Assembly: GCF_001673405.1 (NCBI RefSeq)
Contig: NZ_LZLV01000112.1
Coordinates: 248,001-312,000, forward strand
Length of the DNA: 64,000 nt
Source of the DNA: Mycobacterium sp. 1245111.1
Lineage (GTDB): Bacteria; Actinomycetota; Actinomycetes; Mycobacteriales; Mycobacteriaceae
Direction: 5' to 3'
Shown: one piece after another, positions 26,237-34,969 of the stretch
Numbering within the stretch: the first letter of the stretch is position 1
How the letters are laid out: every line of letters begins with the position of its first letter
Position numbers and translations under genes: made by a program
The notes under the pieces: model-generated
What the model saw: only the letters and a program-made list of their open reading frames with translations
The model's database searches: none
What the model was told of the DNA's origin: nothing

Positions 26237-28029
26237 GCATCGTGGGCACCCTGAAGAAGCTGAACTACGACGGCGGCAAGGCGCGTCGCGATCTGGTCGC
26301 GGGACTCACGGTGGCGGCGGTGTCGCTGCCACAGGGCATCACCTACGCGCTGGTCGCCGGTGTCGACCCGAAGTTCGGCGTCTACTCGTCGATCGTGGTG
26401 ACCTTCGTCGCGTCGGTGTTCGGGTCATCGTCGCATCTGGTCAACGGCCCGACCAGCGCAATATCGCTGCTGGTGTTCAGTTCGTTGGCGTTCATCGACC
26501 CGGAGAACCGGACCGTCCTGTTCGAGGCGTTGTTCTTGCTCGGCGTTCTGGTCGGGGTGTTCCAGATCCTGATCGCGGTGTTGAAACTCGGCGATCTGAC
26601 CCGCTACATCTCCGAATCGGTGATCCTCGGGTTCCTGTTGGCCGCAGCGATACTCATCGCGATCGGCCAGCTCGGCAATGCGCTGGGGGTCAAGGATCAG
26701 GGCAACGGGCGGCAGTCGGTGCTGAAACGCACCTATCTGACGTTGTTCCACGGCGAAGCGCTCAACTATCGCGCGCTGATCATCAGCACCGCGACCATCG
26801 CGCTGGCCATCGTGCTGCGGAGGCTGGTGAAACGCTACGGCCTGCCCCAACTCGACTTGTTGGCGACGCTGATCGTCGCGGCCCTGATCGCCTATGTGGC
26901 CGGCTGGTCGACCGAGGATCACGCGGGCCGGACCGCGGTCACCTTGACCGCGAAGATCCCGCAGAGCCTGCCGTTGCCGCATATCCCGACCGTGCAGCTC
27001 GGCGAGCTGGGGCAGTTGTCCGAAGGCGCGCTGGCCATCGCGTTTATCGGCCTGCTCGAAGCGCTTTCGATCGCAAAGGCCATCGCCTACCAGAGCGGCC
27101 AGAAGATCGATTACAACCGGCAGATCATCGCGGAGGGCCTGGCGAATCTGACCGGCGGCTTTTTCCAGGCGGTCCCGGGGTCCGGCTCGGTGACCCGCTC
27201 GCCGATCAACTACCAGGCCGGCGCCGCGACCCGATTCTCCGGCATCATCGCCTCGATCGGCGTCGCCGGCATCGTGCTGCTGTTCGCGCCGCTGTTGCAC
27301 TACATGCCCCGCGCCGCGCTCGCCGGGCTGTTGCTGATCACCGCCGCTCGACTGATCGACATCAAGAGGCTCGGTTATGCCATCAGGGCGTCGCGCTACG
27401 ACGCGGGACTGGTTCTCCTGACGGCTTTCACCGGTGTGCTGGTCGACTTGGACACCGCGGTTCTGCTCGGTGTCGCTCTGTCGATCCTGTTGTTCGTTCC
27501 GCGGGCGGCGAAGCTCAAGGCCCGGGAATTGGTGGTGGCGCCGGAACGGGTCGTCCGGGAGCGGGTGCCCGGCGAGCCGACCGATCCGTCGATCCTCATC
27601 TACGACTTCGAGGGCGAGTTGTTCTTCGGTGCCGCACCGGAATTGGAGCGCTACCTAGAGGAGCTGGGGGAGCGGGTGAAGCGCGACGACATCAAATATC
27701 TCGTGCTGCGGGTCAAGCGGGTGCGCAACCCCGACGCGGTGGTGATCGAGCGGATCGAGAAGTTCGTTCGCGAGGAAAGCGACCGTGGGGTCACCGTGCT
27801 GCTGGCGGGTGTGCAAGCCGATCTGTGGACGCTGCTGACCAACGTCGGCTTCGACAAGTGGTTCCCGCCCGAACGGGTCTTCCCCGAGGAGGAAGAGGAA
27901 TTCTCCGCGACGCTGAAGGCCGTTCGCTACGCCCATGCGCTGCGCGGCTTCGACGAGGCCGAGCAGCCGGTTCCTGCGGTTGCGGTGGCCGGCAACGGGG
28001 ACGCCAAGCACTACTACTATCTGGTCTGA
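26233..28029 (+). CDS. SulP family sulfate/anion permease with STAS domain
   Basis: A 598-residue SLC26/SulP transporter. The transmembrane part (about 20-430) opens with [37 protein letters not shown], the family signature, and includes [28 protein letters not shown]. The C-terminal STAS domain (about 450-570) includes [25 protein letters not shown] and [23 protein letters not shown]. The usual short GxxH-like tail is replaced by an acidic insert and a terminal HYYYLV. It is coupled to the sulfate-binding protein upstream, which supports sulfate over bicarbonate as substrate. Confidence 0.92.
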   Translation: MSIVGTLKKLNYDGGKARRDLVAGLTVAAVSLPQGITYALVAGVDPKFGVYSSIVVTFVASVFGSSSHLVNGPTSAISLLVFSSLAFIDPENRTVLFEALFLLGVLVGVFQILIAVLKLGDLTRYISESVILGFLLAAAILIAIGQLGNALGVKDQGNGRQSVLKRTYLTLFHGEALNYRALIISTATIALAIVLRRLVKRYGLPQLDLLATLIVAALIAYVAGWSTEDHAGRTAVTLTAKIPQSLPLPHIPTVQLGELGQLSEGALAIAFIGLLEALSIAKAIAYQSGQKIDYNRQIIAEGLANLTGGFFQAVPGSGSVTRSPINYQAGAATRFSGIIASIGVAGIVLLFAPLLHYMPRAALAGLLLITAARLIDIKRLGYAIRASRYDAGLVLLTAFTGVLVDLDTAVLLGVALSILLFVPRAAKLKARELVVAPERVVRERVPGEPTDPSILIYDFEGELFFGAAPELERYLEELGERVKRDDIKYLVLRVKRVRNPDAVVIERIEKFVREESDRGVTVLLAGVQADLWTLLTNVGFDKWFPPERVFPEEEEEFSATLKAVRYAHALRGFDEAEQPVPAVAVAGNGDAKHYYYLV

Positions 28030-28048
28030 GCCGCGCCCGCGTCAGAAG

Positions 28049-28054
28049 TAAACT
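28049..28054 (+). promoter_or_regulatory. predicted -10 of a leaderless promoter (APC permease)
   Basis: TAAACT ends 6 nt before GTG 28061. Confidence 0.6.
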
Positions 28055-28060
28055 GGCCCA

Positions 28061-29299
28061 GTGAGTTCCGGCACGCCCGACCGCGCGGCCCGTCCGGCGC
28101 TGGAGCGCAGACTCGGCACCAGCGACGCTGTCGTCATCGGTCTGGGCTCGATGGTCGGGGCCGGCATCTTCGCCGCATTGGCGCCTGCCGCGGCCGCGGC
28201 CGGTGACGGGCTGCTGATCGGTCTGGCGGTGGCGGCCGTGGTGGCCTACCTCAATGCCATATCGACGGCGCGCTGCGCCGCCCAGTACCCGGAATCCGGT
28301 GGCGCCTACGTGTACGGCCGCGAACGGCTCGGCGAGTTCTGGGGCTATCTCGCCGGTTGGGGTTTCGTCGTCGGGAAGACGGCCTCGTGTGCGGCGATGG
28401 CGTTGGTCGTCGGCTTCTATGCCTGGCCCGCTCAGGCCCACGCGGTGGCGGTCGCCGCGGTGCTTGCCTTGACCGCGCTCAACTACACCGGCATCCGTAA
28501 GTCTGCGCTGGTCACGCGGATCATCGTCGCCGTCGTGCTGACCACACTGACCGCAGTCGCAATAGCGGCCTCGCACAACGGTTTCGGACGCATCCACCTC
28601 GGCATCGGCGCGGGCATACACGGCGTGTTACAGGCGACCGGCTTGCTGTTCTTCGCGTTCGCGGGCTACGCGCGGATAGCGACATTGGGGGAGGAGGTGC
28701 GCGATCCGGCGCGCACCATCCCGCGGGCGATTCCGCTGGCGCTCGGTATCGCGCTCGCCGTGTATGCGATCGTCACGATCGCGGTGCTTGGCGTGCTGGG
28801 CGGACCGCACCTGGCCGGGTCCGCCGCGCCGATCGCCGACGCGGTGCGCGCTGCCGGCGCCGGTGGGTGGGAACCGGTCGTACGGGTGGTGGCGGTGCTG
28901 GCCGCGCTGGGATCGCTGCTGTCGCTGATCCTGGGCGTGTCGCGGACGACCTTTGCGATGGCGCGTGATCACTATCTGCCACAGCGGCTTTCGGCAGTGC
29001 ATTCCAGATTCGGGACGCCGTACTGCGCCGAGATCGCTGTCGGTGTCGTGGTCGCCGTCCTCGCCGGCACCGCCGACGTTCGCGGCGCCATCGGGTTCTC
29101 GTCTTTCGCCGTGTTGCTGTACTACGCGATCGCCAACGCCTCGGCGTGGACGCTCGGCGGCCGGATTGTCCCGACGCTCGGGGTCATCGGCTGCGTCGTG
29201 GTTGCTCTGGCGCTGCCGCTGCAGTCGGTGATTGCGGGTGTCGCGGTACTGCTCGCCGGCATGGCCGTCTATGTGGTGCGGCGAAAAGTGATGCGCTAG
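28061..29299 (+). CDS. APC family amino acid permease
   Basis: A 412-residue membrane transporter with twelve hydrophobic segments. The first helix carries GLGSMVGAGIFAALAPAAAAAG, the APC substrate-binding G-x-G-I-F element; later FFAFAGYARIATLGEEVRDPARTIPRAI is the conserved loop after helix 6. The substrate, an amino acid or amine, cannot be told. Its TAG stop and the TAG stop of the convergent eis gene share the CTA of CTAG at 29296-29299. Confidence 0.9.
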   Translation: MSSGTPDRAARPALERRLGTSDAVVIGLGSMVGAGIFAALAPAAAAAGDGLLIGLAVAAVVAYLNAISTARCAAQYPESGGAYVYGRERLGEFWGYLAGWGFVVGKTASCAAMALVVGFYAWPAQAHAVAVAAVLALTALNYTGIRKSALVTRIIVAVVLTTLTAVAIAASHNGFGRIHLGIGAGIHGVLQATGLLFFAFAGYARIATLGEEVRDPARTIPRAIPLALGIALAVYAIVTIAVLGVLGGPHLAGSAAPIADAVRAAGAGGWEPVVRVVAVLAALGSLLSLILGVSRTTFAMARDHYLPQRLSAVHSRFGTPYCAEIAVGVVVAVLAGTADVRGAIGFSSFAVLLYYAIANASAWTLGGRIVPTLGVIGCVVVALALPLQSVIAGVAVLLAGMAVYVVRRKVMR

Positions 29300-30513
29300 A
29301 AGAAGAATCCCGCGTGCGGCGCCTGGGTCACCGCGAACAGTCGGTCGGCCGCCGCCACGTGGGCCGGGTCATCGGCGCGAGCCAGGCCCGCCGTCGACAG
29401 GTTGTGCCATGTCGCGCCGCCGAGTAGCACGGCGCCGAGTCCCGCCACCCCGACGCGCACCTGCGGTGGCCGGTCGACGCGTTCGGCGCCGTCTGCGGTG
29501 ATGGACACGGTGATGGAATTGCCCGGCAACAGCGGGTCGTCGACCGCGATGGTGACATCCCCGCCATCGGTGTATTGCCTTGCCGCCAACGTCCTTTCGA
29601 CGTCGACGATACGCAGCCAGGTCTCGTCATGCGTGGCAGTGACCTTCGCAGCGCGCTGATCGAGCAACAGCCACGGCAGCGGGTCGTCGACCGGGAGCAT
29701 CCAGAACACCACCCGATCGATGAGATCGAGCCCGAGAAGAAGACGCAACAGACCGAAGTAGGAGTCGATGTCGGGCGCGAAGAAGTCTTCCACGGCGATG
29801 GTGCGTTGATCGCTGATGAACCACTTATCGGTATCGGTCGGGCGGTAGCGGACGAATCCCGTCTCGGACCCAGACTCGCCATGTGCCGCGACATACCAAG
29901 GGCCCGAGCCGGATTCGGTGCGCAGGCGCACGCCCTCCCACCACACGTCCGGTCGGTCGATAGTGCCAGGACGCGACGACCGGTTGTCGGCGTAGATCCT
30001 CGGCAACGTTTCCCAGACCTCCGCGGGATCCAGTAGTCGCACCGGCCCGCCCGACGCCAGGGCCGGCCGAAGCGCCGCCCGCGCGGTCTGCACTTCGACG
30101 GTCTGCGAGATGCTCGCCACGCCGTAGCCGTACCGCTCATAAATCGTCGCTTCCGACGCCCGAAGCGTCGCGACCGCCTCACCGCGCGCGGCGATGTCAT
30201 GCAACTGGTGGCGCATGAGCTCGGTGGCGACGCCGCGCCGGGTGAACGATGGCAGCACCCCGACGTGCGTCACCGCCGCGTGATCGACCCGGTTGCCGCC
30301 CGGAAGCGTGAGGGTGCTCGACACCGCATCGGCGGTGCCGACGAGCTGTCCGTCGACGAACGCGCCGATCGTGCGGCCGGGCTCGAGCAAGCGAGCGATC
30401 TGCCCGGCTTCGAGGCCCGCCAGTCTCGGGAAGCCGATCATCGCGGTGCGGAACACGTTGGCCGCGGCAACGAGGTCGGCTTCGCTGTCGAGCACCCGGA
30501 TCTCGGTGGTCAT
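29296..30513 (-). CDS. eis: Eis-type multi-lysine/aminoglycoside N-acetyltransferase
   Basis: A 405-residue enhanced-intracellular-survival family acetyltransferase: two GNAT-like domains followed by a sterol-carrier-like domain. The acetyl-CoA loop is VLPSFTRRGVATELMRHQL, the general acid Tyr is in ATIYERYGYGVAS, and the chain ends in Phe (HAGFFF), whose terminal carboxylate acts as base in Eis. The size matches M. tuberculosis Eis (about 402). Eis proteins acetylate aminoglycosides and lysine side chains; up-regulation causes kanamycin resistance. A CATGAT hexamer ends 6 nt before ATG. Confidence 0.9.
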   Translation of the reverse strand: MTTEIRVLDSEADLVAAANVFRTAMIGFPRLAGLEAGQIARLLEPGRTIGAFVDGQLVGTADAVSSTLTLPGGNRVDHAAVTHVGVLPSFTRRGVATELMRHQLHDIAARGEAVATLRASEATIYERYGYGVASISQTVEVQTARAALRPALASGGPVRLLDPAEVWETLPRIYADNRSSRPGTIDRPDVWWEGVRLRTESGSGPWYVAAHGESGSETGFVRYRPTDTDKWFISDQRTIAVEDFFAPDIDSYFGLLRLLLGLDLIDRVVFWMLPVDDPLPWLLLDQRAAKVTATHDETWLRIVDVERTLAARQYTDGGDVTIAVDDPLLPGNSITVSITADGAERVDRPPQVRVGVAGLGAVLLGGATWHNLSTAGLARADDPAHVAAADRLFAVTQAPHAGFFF

Positions 30514-30545
30514 CCCGACATCATGACTCGCGATCGCCGCGAGGG

Positions 30546-30827
30546 TTACTCCGGCCAGTACGGCGGCTGCCGCACGACTTGCTCGAGAAAACCTGAGGCG
30601 GCCTCCTCGTCACGCGGGACCCCGTCGCCGTGCGCGAACGGGCATTGCGGCGACGTGCCTTCGATGATCCACACCGCCCTTACGGGCTCGTAGACGGTCA
30701 CGCCGTTCGGAGGTGAGATCAGGTCTGCGGCGAGCCCGTGCGCGCCCGGCCAGGTGAAGTCGTCGCTGCAAATCAGTTCGCCGTCATCGTTTTCGGCGAC
30801 GACGTGGTAGTGCACCTCGTCCGTCAT
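30546..30827 (-). CDS. hypothetical protein
   Basis: A 93-residue acidic soluble protein (EVHYHVVAENDDGELICSDDFTWPGAHGLAADL...). Two Cys. I do not recognise a family, but codon bias and the TACCCT hexamer 6 nt before ATG support it. It lies between the orphan qcrB and eis on the same strand. Confidence 0.65.
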   Translation of the reverse strand: MTDEVHYHVVAENDDGELICSDDFTWPGAHGLAADLISPPNGVTVYEPVRAVWIIEGTSPQCPFAHGDGVPRDEEAASGFLEQVVRQPPYWPE

Positions 30828-30833
30828 CCGACC

Positions 30834-30839
30834 AGGGTA
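30834..30839 (-). promoter_or_regulatory. predicted -10 of a leaderless promoter (93-residue protein)
   Basis: Minus-strand TACCCT ends 6 nt before ATG 30827; it lies in the 28-base gap after qcrB. Confidence 0.55.
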
Positions 30840-30855
30840 TTGGCAATCCCCGTGG

Positions 30856-32433
30856 TCAGCGACCCCGTAATGCGGTGAGCGCGCGGCGCTCGCTGGCGTG
30901 ACGGGCGCCGGTGAGCGCGGCGTCCTCGTCCGGCGGGTCGGCGTGCAGGAAGCTGCCCGACCCTGGCGAGCCGCCCGAGCCGAGCTTGTTCATCTTGGTC
31001 GGCACCGGGGCGCCTTGGTACTCCAGCGGCAAGGGCCCGAGGGGCTGATGCAGTTCGACGTAAGCGCCGTGCGGTAGCCGCTTGATGATGCCGGTCTCGA
31101 TGCCGTGCTCGAGGACGGCGCGATCGCTGCGCTGCAGTCCGACGCACCATCGGTAGGTGATGAAGTAGACGATCGGCGGCAGCACAACCATGCCGATCCG
31201 TCCGATCCAGGTCGTCGCGTTGAGCGAGACGTGGAACTTCAGCGCGATGATGTCGTTCATCGCCCCCAACGTCAGCACCGAGTAGAAGGCAATCGCCATC
31301 GCCCCGATGCCGGTGCGGACGGGCACGTCGCGTGGCCGCTGCAACAGGTTGTGGTGCGCGTGGTCGCCGCTGAACCGCTTCTCGAGGAACGGATAGATCG
31401 TCAGCAAGACGAACACGATGCCCATGATCATCGCGGCGCCGACGGCCGCGGGCACCGTGTAGCGGCCGATGTAGATCTCCCACGCCGGGAACAACCGCTG
31501 CAGGCCCTCGGTCCACATCATGTAGAAGTCCGGTTGCGATCCGGCGGAGACGTGAGAAGGCTTGTAAGGGCCCAGGTTCCAGATCGGGTTGATCTGCAGC
31601 AGGCCACCCATCAAGCCGAGGACAGCGGTGGTCAGCGCGAAGAACGCACCGGACTTGACCGCGAAGACCGGCATGACGCGCACCCCGACGACGTTCTTCT
31701 CGGTGCGCCCAGGGCCGGGGAACTGGGTGTGTTTTTGGAACCACACCATCGCCAGGTGGGCGCCGATCAACGCAAGGATAATCGCCGGCAGTATCAGAAC
31801 GTGCAGGGCGTACAGCCGTGGAATCAGCGCGGTCCCGGGGAAGTCGCCGCCGAAGAAGGCCCAGTGCAGCCAGGTGCCAATCACGGGGAATCCCAACATG
31901 ATTGACGAGAGCGCGCAGCGCAGACCGATGCCGGACAGCAGGTCGTCGGGCAACGAGTAGCCGAAGTATCCCTCGAACATGGCCAGGATCAACAGCAGGG
32001 AGCCGATGACCCAGTTGGCCTCACGCGGCCTCCGGAACGCGCCGGTGAAAAAGACGCGGGCCAGGTGCACCATGATCGACGCGGCGAACAGCAGCGCCGC
32101 CCAGTGGTGGACCTGGCGGACGAACAGCCCGCCGCGCACCTCGAAGGAGATGTTGAGCGCCGACTCGTAGGCGCGCGACATCGGCACACCCCGCAACGGC
32201 TGATAGACGCCCTGGTAGGTGACATCGGTCATGGATGGATCGAAGAACAGCGTGAGGTAAATCCCGGTGATCAGCAGGACGATGAAGCTGTACAACGCGA
32301 TTTCACCCAGCAGGAACGACCAATGGGTCGGGAAGACCTTGTTGAGGGCGCGCCGCAGCGGCGCAGAAGGGTGATACCGCACGTCGGTCTCGTGGGCCGC
32401 GCGCATCGCGGTGTCCGCCGGTCGGAGGTTCAT
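30856..32433 (-). CDS. qcrB: QcrB-type cytochrome b, orphan copy
   Basis: A 525-residue actinobacterial cytochrome bc1 subunit b. The heme-ligand helices contain [24 protein letters not shown] and [10 protein letters not shown]...[34 protein letters not shown]; the Qo site motif family and [10 protein letters not shown] are present, with a long polar C-terminal tail (about 430-525). The canonical mycobacterial gene sits in qcrCAB beside ctaE; here no qcrA, qcrC or oxidase genes adjoin, so this is a second, isolated copy or a relocated gene. Candidate BlaI-like repeats lie upstream at 32485. Confidence 0.92.
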   Translation of the reverse strand: MNLRPADTAMRAAHETDVRYHPSAPLRRALNKVFPTHWSFLLGEIALYSFIVLLITGIYLTLFFDPSMTDVTYQGVYQPLRGVPMSRAYESALNISFEVRGGLFVRQVHHWAALLFAASIMVHLARVFFTGAFRRPREANWVIGSLLLILAMFEGYFGYSLPDDLLSGIGLRCALSSIMLGFPVIGTWLHWAFFGGDFPGTALIPRLYALHVLILPAIILALIGAHLAMVWFQKHTQFPGPGRTEKNVVGVRVMPVFAVKSGAFFALTTAVLGLMGGLLQINPIWNLGPYKPSHVSAGSQPDFYMMWTEGLQRLFPAWEIYIGRYTVPAAVGAAMIMGIVFVLLTIYPFLEKRFSGDHAHHNLLQRPRDVPVRTGIGAMAIAFYSVLTLGAMNDIIALKFHVSLNATTWIGRIGMVVLPPIVYFITYRWCVGLQRSDRAVLEHGIETGIIKRLPHGAYVELHQPLGPLPLEYQGAPVPTKMNKLGSGGSPGSGSFLHADPPDEDAALTGARHASERRALTALRGR

Positions 32434-32484
32434 GGCAACCGTCCCCTCACGGCTGAAGCCGCAGCTCCGCGGTCAGCCGAGCAT

Positions 32485-32522
32485 CTACTATCATGCGTAG
32501 TACCACAGAGCGTAGTACCACA
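32485..32522. promoter_or_regulatory. tandem GCGTAGTACCACA repeat upstream of orphan qcrB
   Basis: Two exact copies of the 13-mer GCGTAGTACCACA (32495-32507 and 32510-32522) with a 15-base period, preceded by TACTA that forms an inverted repeat with the first TAGTA (7-nt spacer). TACTA/TAGTA elements recall operators of BlaI/CopY-type repressors. The array lies 52-90 bases upstream of the qcrB start. Confidence 0.45.
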
Positions 32523-32545
32523 TTCGACGGGCGTAAAGGGTCGGT

Positions 32546-32815
32546 TTAGGCTTTGCCGTTTCGCTCGCGGTGCTTGCAACCGGGCCAGCAACACGGCCGG
32601 CGCATGCCTTCCTCGAGTTCTTCCTGGGTGCGGCGGATCCGGCGCTCTCGGGTCTTCTCCTGCTTGGCGTCGTCGACCCAGCAGATGAACTCGTTGCGCG
32701 CCAACGGCGTGATGTCTTTCCACGCGGCCAGCGCCGTCGCGTTGGTCAACAGCGCATCGCGCAGATCCGCAGGAAGCTCGTGCACCACCCCGCCGGGCAC
32801 CCGGTTGCCACTCAT
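32546..32815 (-). CDS. YdeI/OmpD-associated family protein
   Basis: An 89-residue protein corresponding to the C-terminal segment of YdeI-like proteins: ELPADLRDALLTNATALAAWKDITPLARNEFICWVDDAKQEKTRERRI, followed by a tail PCCWPGCKHRERN with three Cys that could bind metal. The family is linked to cell-envelope stress and peptide protection; biochemistry is unclear. The TAACCT hexamer 6 nt before ATG indicates a leaderless message. Confidence 0.8.
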   Translation of the reverse strand: MSGNRVPGGVVHELPADLRDALLTNATALAAWKDITPLARNEFICWVDDAKQEKTRERRIRRTQEELEEGMRRPCCWPGCKHRERNGKA

Positions 32816-32821
32816 ATCGCC

Positions 32822-32827
32822 AGGTTA
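32822..32827 (-). promoter_or_regulatory. predicted -10 of a leaderless promoter (YdeI-like gene)
   Basis: Minus-strand TAACCT ends 6 nt before ATG 32815, within the 33-base gap shared with the divergent AraC gene. Confidence 0.55.
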
Positions 32828-32848
32828 ATCCGCGACCGGACGGCTAGC

Positions 32849-33736
32849 GTGGAGGGCGTGGCCGGCGACGACGAAGACCCCGCAGCGGTTTTCGCTGCTG
32901 CGCCGCCCCGCATCGCTCCCGGTGTGACATCGATGGTCGGGTATCGCTCCGTGAGCAATCCCGGCGAACTGCACCGGGGCATGCCGTCGTCGACGCTGAC
33001 CTTCATCATCAGCCTCGACGACGGGGTCGAGGCGGCCGAGACGGCCGAGGCTCTTCCGGCGGCCCGGCCGAATCCGCTGCTGCTGGGCGGACTGCAGATG
33101 CGGGCCGCGCACGTGCGCCAGCGTGGCGGTCAGACCGGCGTCCAACTCGCGGTGCATCCCCTCGCGGCCCGAGCCCTGTTCGGAACGCCGAGTGCGGAGT
33201 TGAATGCCGCGCAATGGGACGCGACAGCGGTGTTGGGTCGCAACGGGATTCGACTTCAGGAGCGGGTGAGCGAGACTCGCGACTGGAGCGACGCGTTTGG
33301 CGCAATCGCCGAGTATCTGTCGGGTACGTGGCGCGGCGATGCCGGAGTGCGGCCCGAGGTCGCGCAGGCATGGCAGCTGTTGCAGATCAGCGGCGGACGG
33401 GCGTCGGTGGGGGCGGTGGCCGACCGCGTCGGCGTGACCGGCCGGCATTTGACGACGCTGTTTCACCGTGAAGTCGGCCGCTCGCCGAAGACCGTCGCGA
33501 CGTTGATGCGATTCGAGCGGGCGACCGCGCGGATCGCCGATTCGGTGCGACGCAGCGGGACAGTCGATTTGGCGGCAGTCGCCGCGAAGACCGGTTACAG
33601 CGACCAGGCGCACCTGACCCGCGAATTCACCCGGTTCGCGGGTGTGCCGCCGCGTCGCTGGCTTGCCGAAGAGTTCCGAAACATTCAAGACGGTGGGCAC
33701 CCACTGCGCGCAGACTGCGAGTATGACTTCGACTAA
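32849..33736 (+). CDS. AraC family transcriptional regulator
   Basis: About 295 residues. The N-terminal sensing domain (about 20-150) is a cupin-like fold with LTFIISLDDG and VHPLAARALFG; the C-terminal double HTH is ASVGAVADRVGVTGRHLTTLFHREVGRSPKTVATLMRFERA plus DLAAVAAKTGYSDQAHLTREFTRFAGVPPRRW, an AraC/XylS signature. GTG 32849 is the best start I can see; no ribosome site is clear. Its end overlaps the VOC gene by 14 bases, so the two are cotranscribed. Confidence 0.88.
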   Translation: MEGVAGDDEDPAAVFAAAPPRIAPGVTSMVGYRSVSNPGELHRGMPSSTLTFIISLDDGVEAAETAEALPAARPNPLLLGGLQMRAAHVRQRGGQTGVQLAVHPLAARALFGTPSAELNAAQWDATAVLGRNGIRLQERVSETRDWSDAFGAIAEYLSGTWRGDAGVRPEVAQAWQLLQISGGRASVGAVADRVGVTGRHLTTLFHREVGRSPKTVATLMRFERATARIADSVRRSGTVDLAAVAAKTGYSDQAHLTREFTRFAGVPPRRWLAEEFRNIQDGGHPLRADCEYDFD

Positions 33737-34124
33737 TCCGACCGTCTGGCCGACGTTGCAAGCGCATGACGCGCCGAAACTCATCGACTACTACGTCGAC
33801 ACCTTCGGAATGGTTCTCGCGGCGCGTTACGGCGAAGGCGACACCGTCGACCACGCTCAACTCCTCTGGCCGGAAGGAAGCGGCGGCATCATGCTGGGCA
33901 GCTACAAGCCCCGCGCCGAATGGTGCCGCGAGCCCGGCACGTCCGGTGTGTACATCGTCACCGCCGACCCGAGCGCGTTGTTCGAGCGTGTGCGCGAACA
34001 CGGCGCCGACATCGTCCGGCCGCTGGCCGTGACCGACTACGGCGCAAACGAATTCGCCGTCCGCGACCTCGAGGGCAACCTGTGGTCGTTCGGCGACTAC
34101 CGCGGCGAGCCGTTGCCCAGCTGA
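33723..34124 (+). CDS. VOC (glyoxalase/bleomycin resistance) family protein
   Basis: A 133-residue vicinal-oxygen-chelate protein. Two beta-alpha-beta-beta-beta modules: PTLQAHDAPKLIDYYVDTFGMVLAARYGEG and GVYIVTADPSALFERVREHGADIVRPL...VRDLEGNLWSFGDYRGE. Possible metal residues are His in VDHAQLLWPEG and Glu in DLEGNLW. ATG lies inside the AraC 3-prime end. Role unknown; together with the next gene it may bind or process a small molecule sensed by the AraC protein. Confidence 0.85.
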   Translation: MTSTNPTVWPTLQAHDAPKLIDYYVDTFGMVLAARYGEGDTVDHAQLLWPEGSGGIMLGSYKPRAEWCREPGTSGVYIVTADPSALFERVREHGADIVRPLAVTDYGANEFAVRDLEGNLWSFGDYRGEPLPS

Positions 34125-34477
34125 TGCAAGCCACCAAGATATTTGCCAACCTGCGCGTCGCCGACATCGAAGCCGCCAAGGGTTTCTACACCGGCTACCT
34201 CGGCCTACCGACCGAAGAGTTCAACCTGGGCTGGGTGGCCCGGTACTCCTCGCCGGACGCCGACGCACGGCTGCAACTGGTCACCGGCGACTTGACCGCC
34301 CCGGAAGACTCGGTCATCTCGGTCTGCACCGACGACATCGATGCGGCGTACGCCGAAGCGCAAGAACTGGGCTACGAGATCGTCCACCCGCTGACCGAAG
34401 AGGCGTGGGGCCCCCGGCGGTTCTTCGTCCGTGCGCCCGACGGCAACGTCGTCAACATCGTGAATCACCACGACTGA
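34124..34477 (+). CDS. VOC (glyoxalase-like) family protein
   Basis: A 117-residue VOC protein: IFANLRVADIEAAKGFYTGYLGLPTEEFNLGWVARYSS and VISVCTDDIDAAYAEAQELGYEIVHPLTEEAWGPRRFFVRAPDGNVVNIVNH. Its ATG shares one base with the previous TGA (TGATG), tight coupling. The final VRAPDGNVVNIVNHHD supplies the usual terminal ligand strand. Substrate unknown. Confidence 0.86.
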   Translation: MQATKIFANLRVADIEAAKGFYTGYLGLPTEEFNLGWVARYSSPDADARLQLVTGDLTAPEDSVISVCTDDIDAAYAEAQELGYEIVHPLTEEAWGPRRFFVRAPDGNVVNIVNHHD

Positions 34478-34521
34478 AATTCGATGTTTTGGGCACGTGT
34501 GCAAAGGGTAGAAGGCCTAAC

Positions 34522-34860
34522 ATGTCCAAACTCAGTGTTATGAAATCCGTTGTTGTCGGTGGAGCTGTGGCTGCAGCGATGGCTGTGATGCCTATCGCTG
34601 CAGCTGAGGCCAGCGTGGGTCCGAATAGTGCAGCGCCCACCCATGTCATCTACAAGCAGGACCCGGGCGGCGGTGGCTGTGATGCCAACGGCAACTGCGG
34701 CTCCGGCGGACAGTTCAACGGGCCCGGCGGTGGCCCCGGTGGGCAGGGTTGCGTCCCGGGCGTCGGCTGCGGCTCCGGCGGTCAGTTCGCCGGACCTGGT
34801 GGCGTTCCCGGTGGCACCGGATGTCTCCCGGGCGTCGGCTGCGGCTCCGGGCACGGCTAA
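34522..34860 (+). CDS. secreted Gly/Cys-rich protein with three internal repeats
   Basis: A 112-residue exported protein. A Sec signal peptide (to about residue 30, AAAEAS) is followed by a low-complexity mature region built of a roughly 20-residue unit seen three times: GCDANGNCGSGGQF, GCVPGVGCGSGGQF and GCLPGVGCGSGHG, joined by Gly/Pro linkers (NGPGGGPGGQ and AGPGGVPGGT). Each unit has two Cys, so six in all, suggesting one disulfide per unit. I do not recognise a family. AGAAGG lies 6 nt before ATG and a strong hairpin follows the stop, so it is a free-standing transcript unit. Confidence 0.78.
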   Translation: MSKLSVMKSVVVGGAVAAAMAVMPIAAAEASVGPNSAAPTHVIYKQDPGGGGCDANGNCGSGGQFNGPGGGPGGQGCVPGVGCGSGGQFAGPGGVPGGTGCLPGVGCGSGHG

Positions 34861-34876
34861 ACCGTCCAACCACTAG

Positions 34877-34910
34877 CTCATGCGGCCTGGGTCTCCCCGG
34901 GCCGCATGAG
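34877..34910 (+). terminator. strong hairpin, likely terminator of the Gly/Cys-rich gene
   Basis: Perfect 11-base arms CTCATGCGGCC and GGCCGCATGAG; pairing can extend inward with one mismatch. It starts 17 bases after the stop. There is no U tract, as is common for mycobacterial intrinsic terminators. Confidence 0.65.
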
Positions 34911-34969
34911 TCGTTGGCCGGGTCAATCGGCGGCCGAAACGTGTCGGACCCTGGTGTGACGATGGGGTT

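Noticed and set aside
26425..27300. 291-residue antisense frame in the SulP gene
   Set aside because: Rich in Gln/Arg/Asp with no motif; a shadow of the permease.
25857..28064. 735-residue open frame overlapping the sulfate-binding and SulP genes
   Set aside because: It is Arg/Gly/Pro-rich, typical of an out-of-frame reading of a GC-rich gene; the Sbp and SulP frames are clear.
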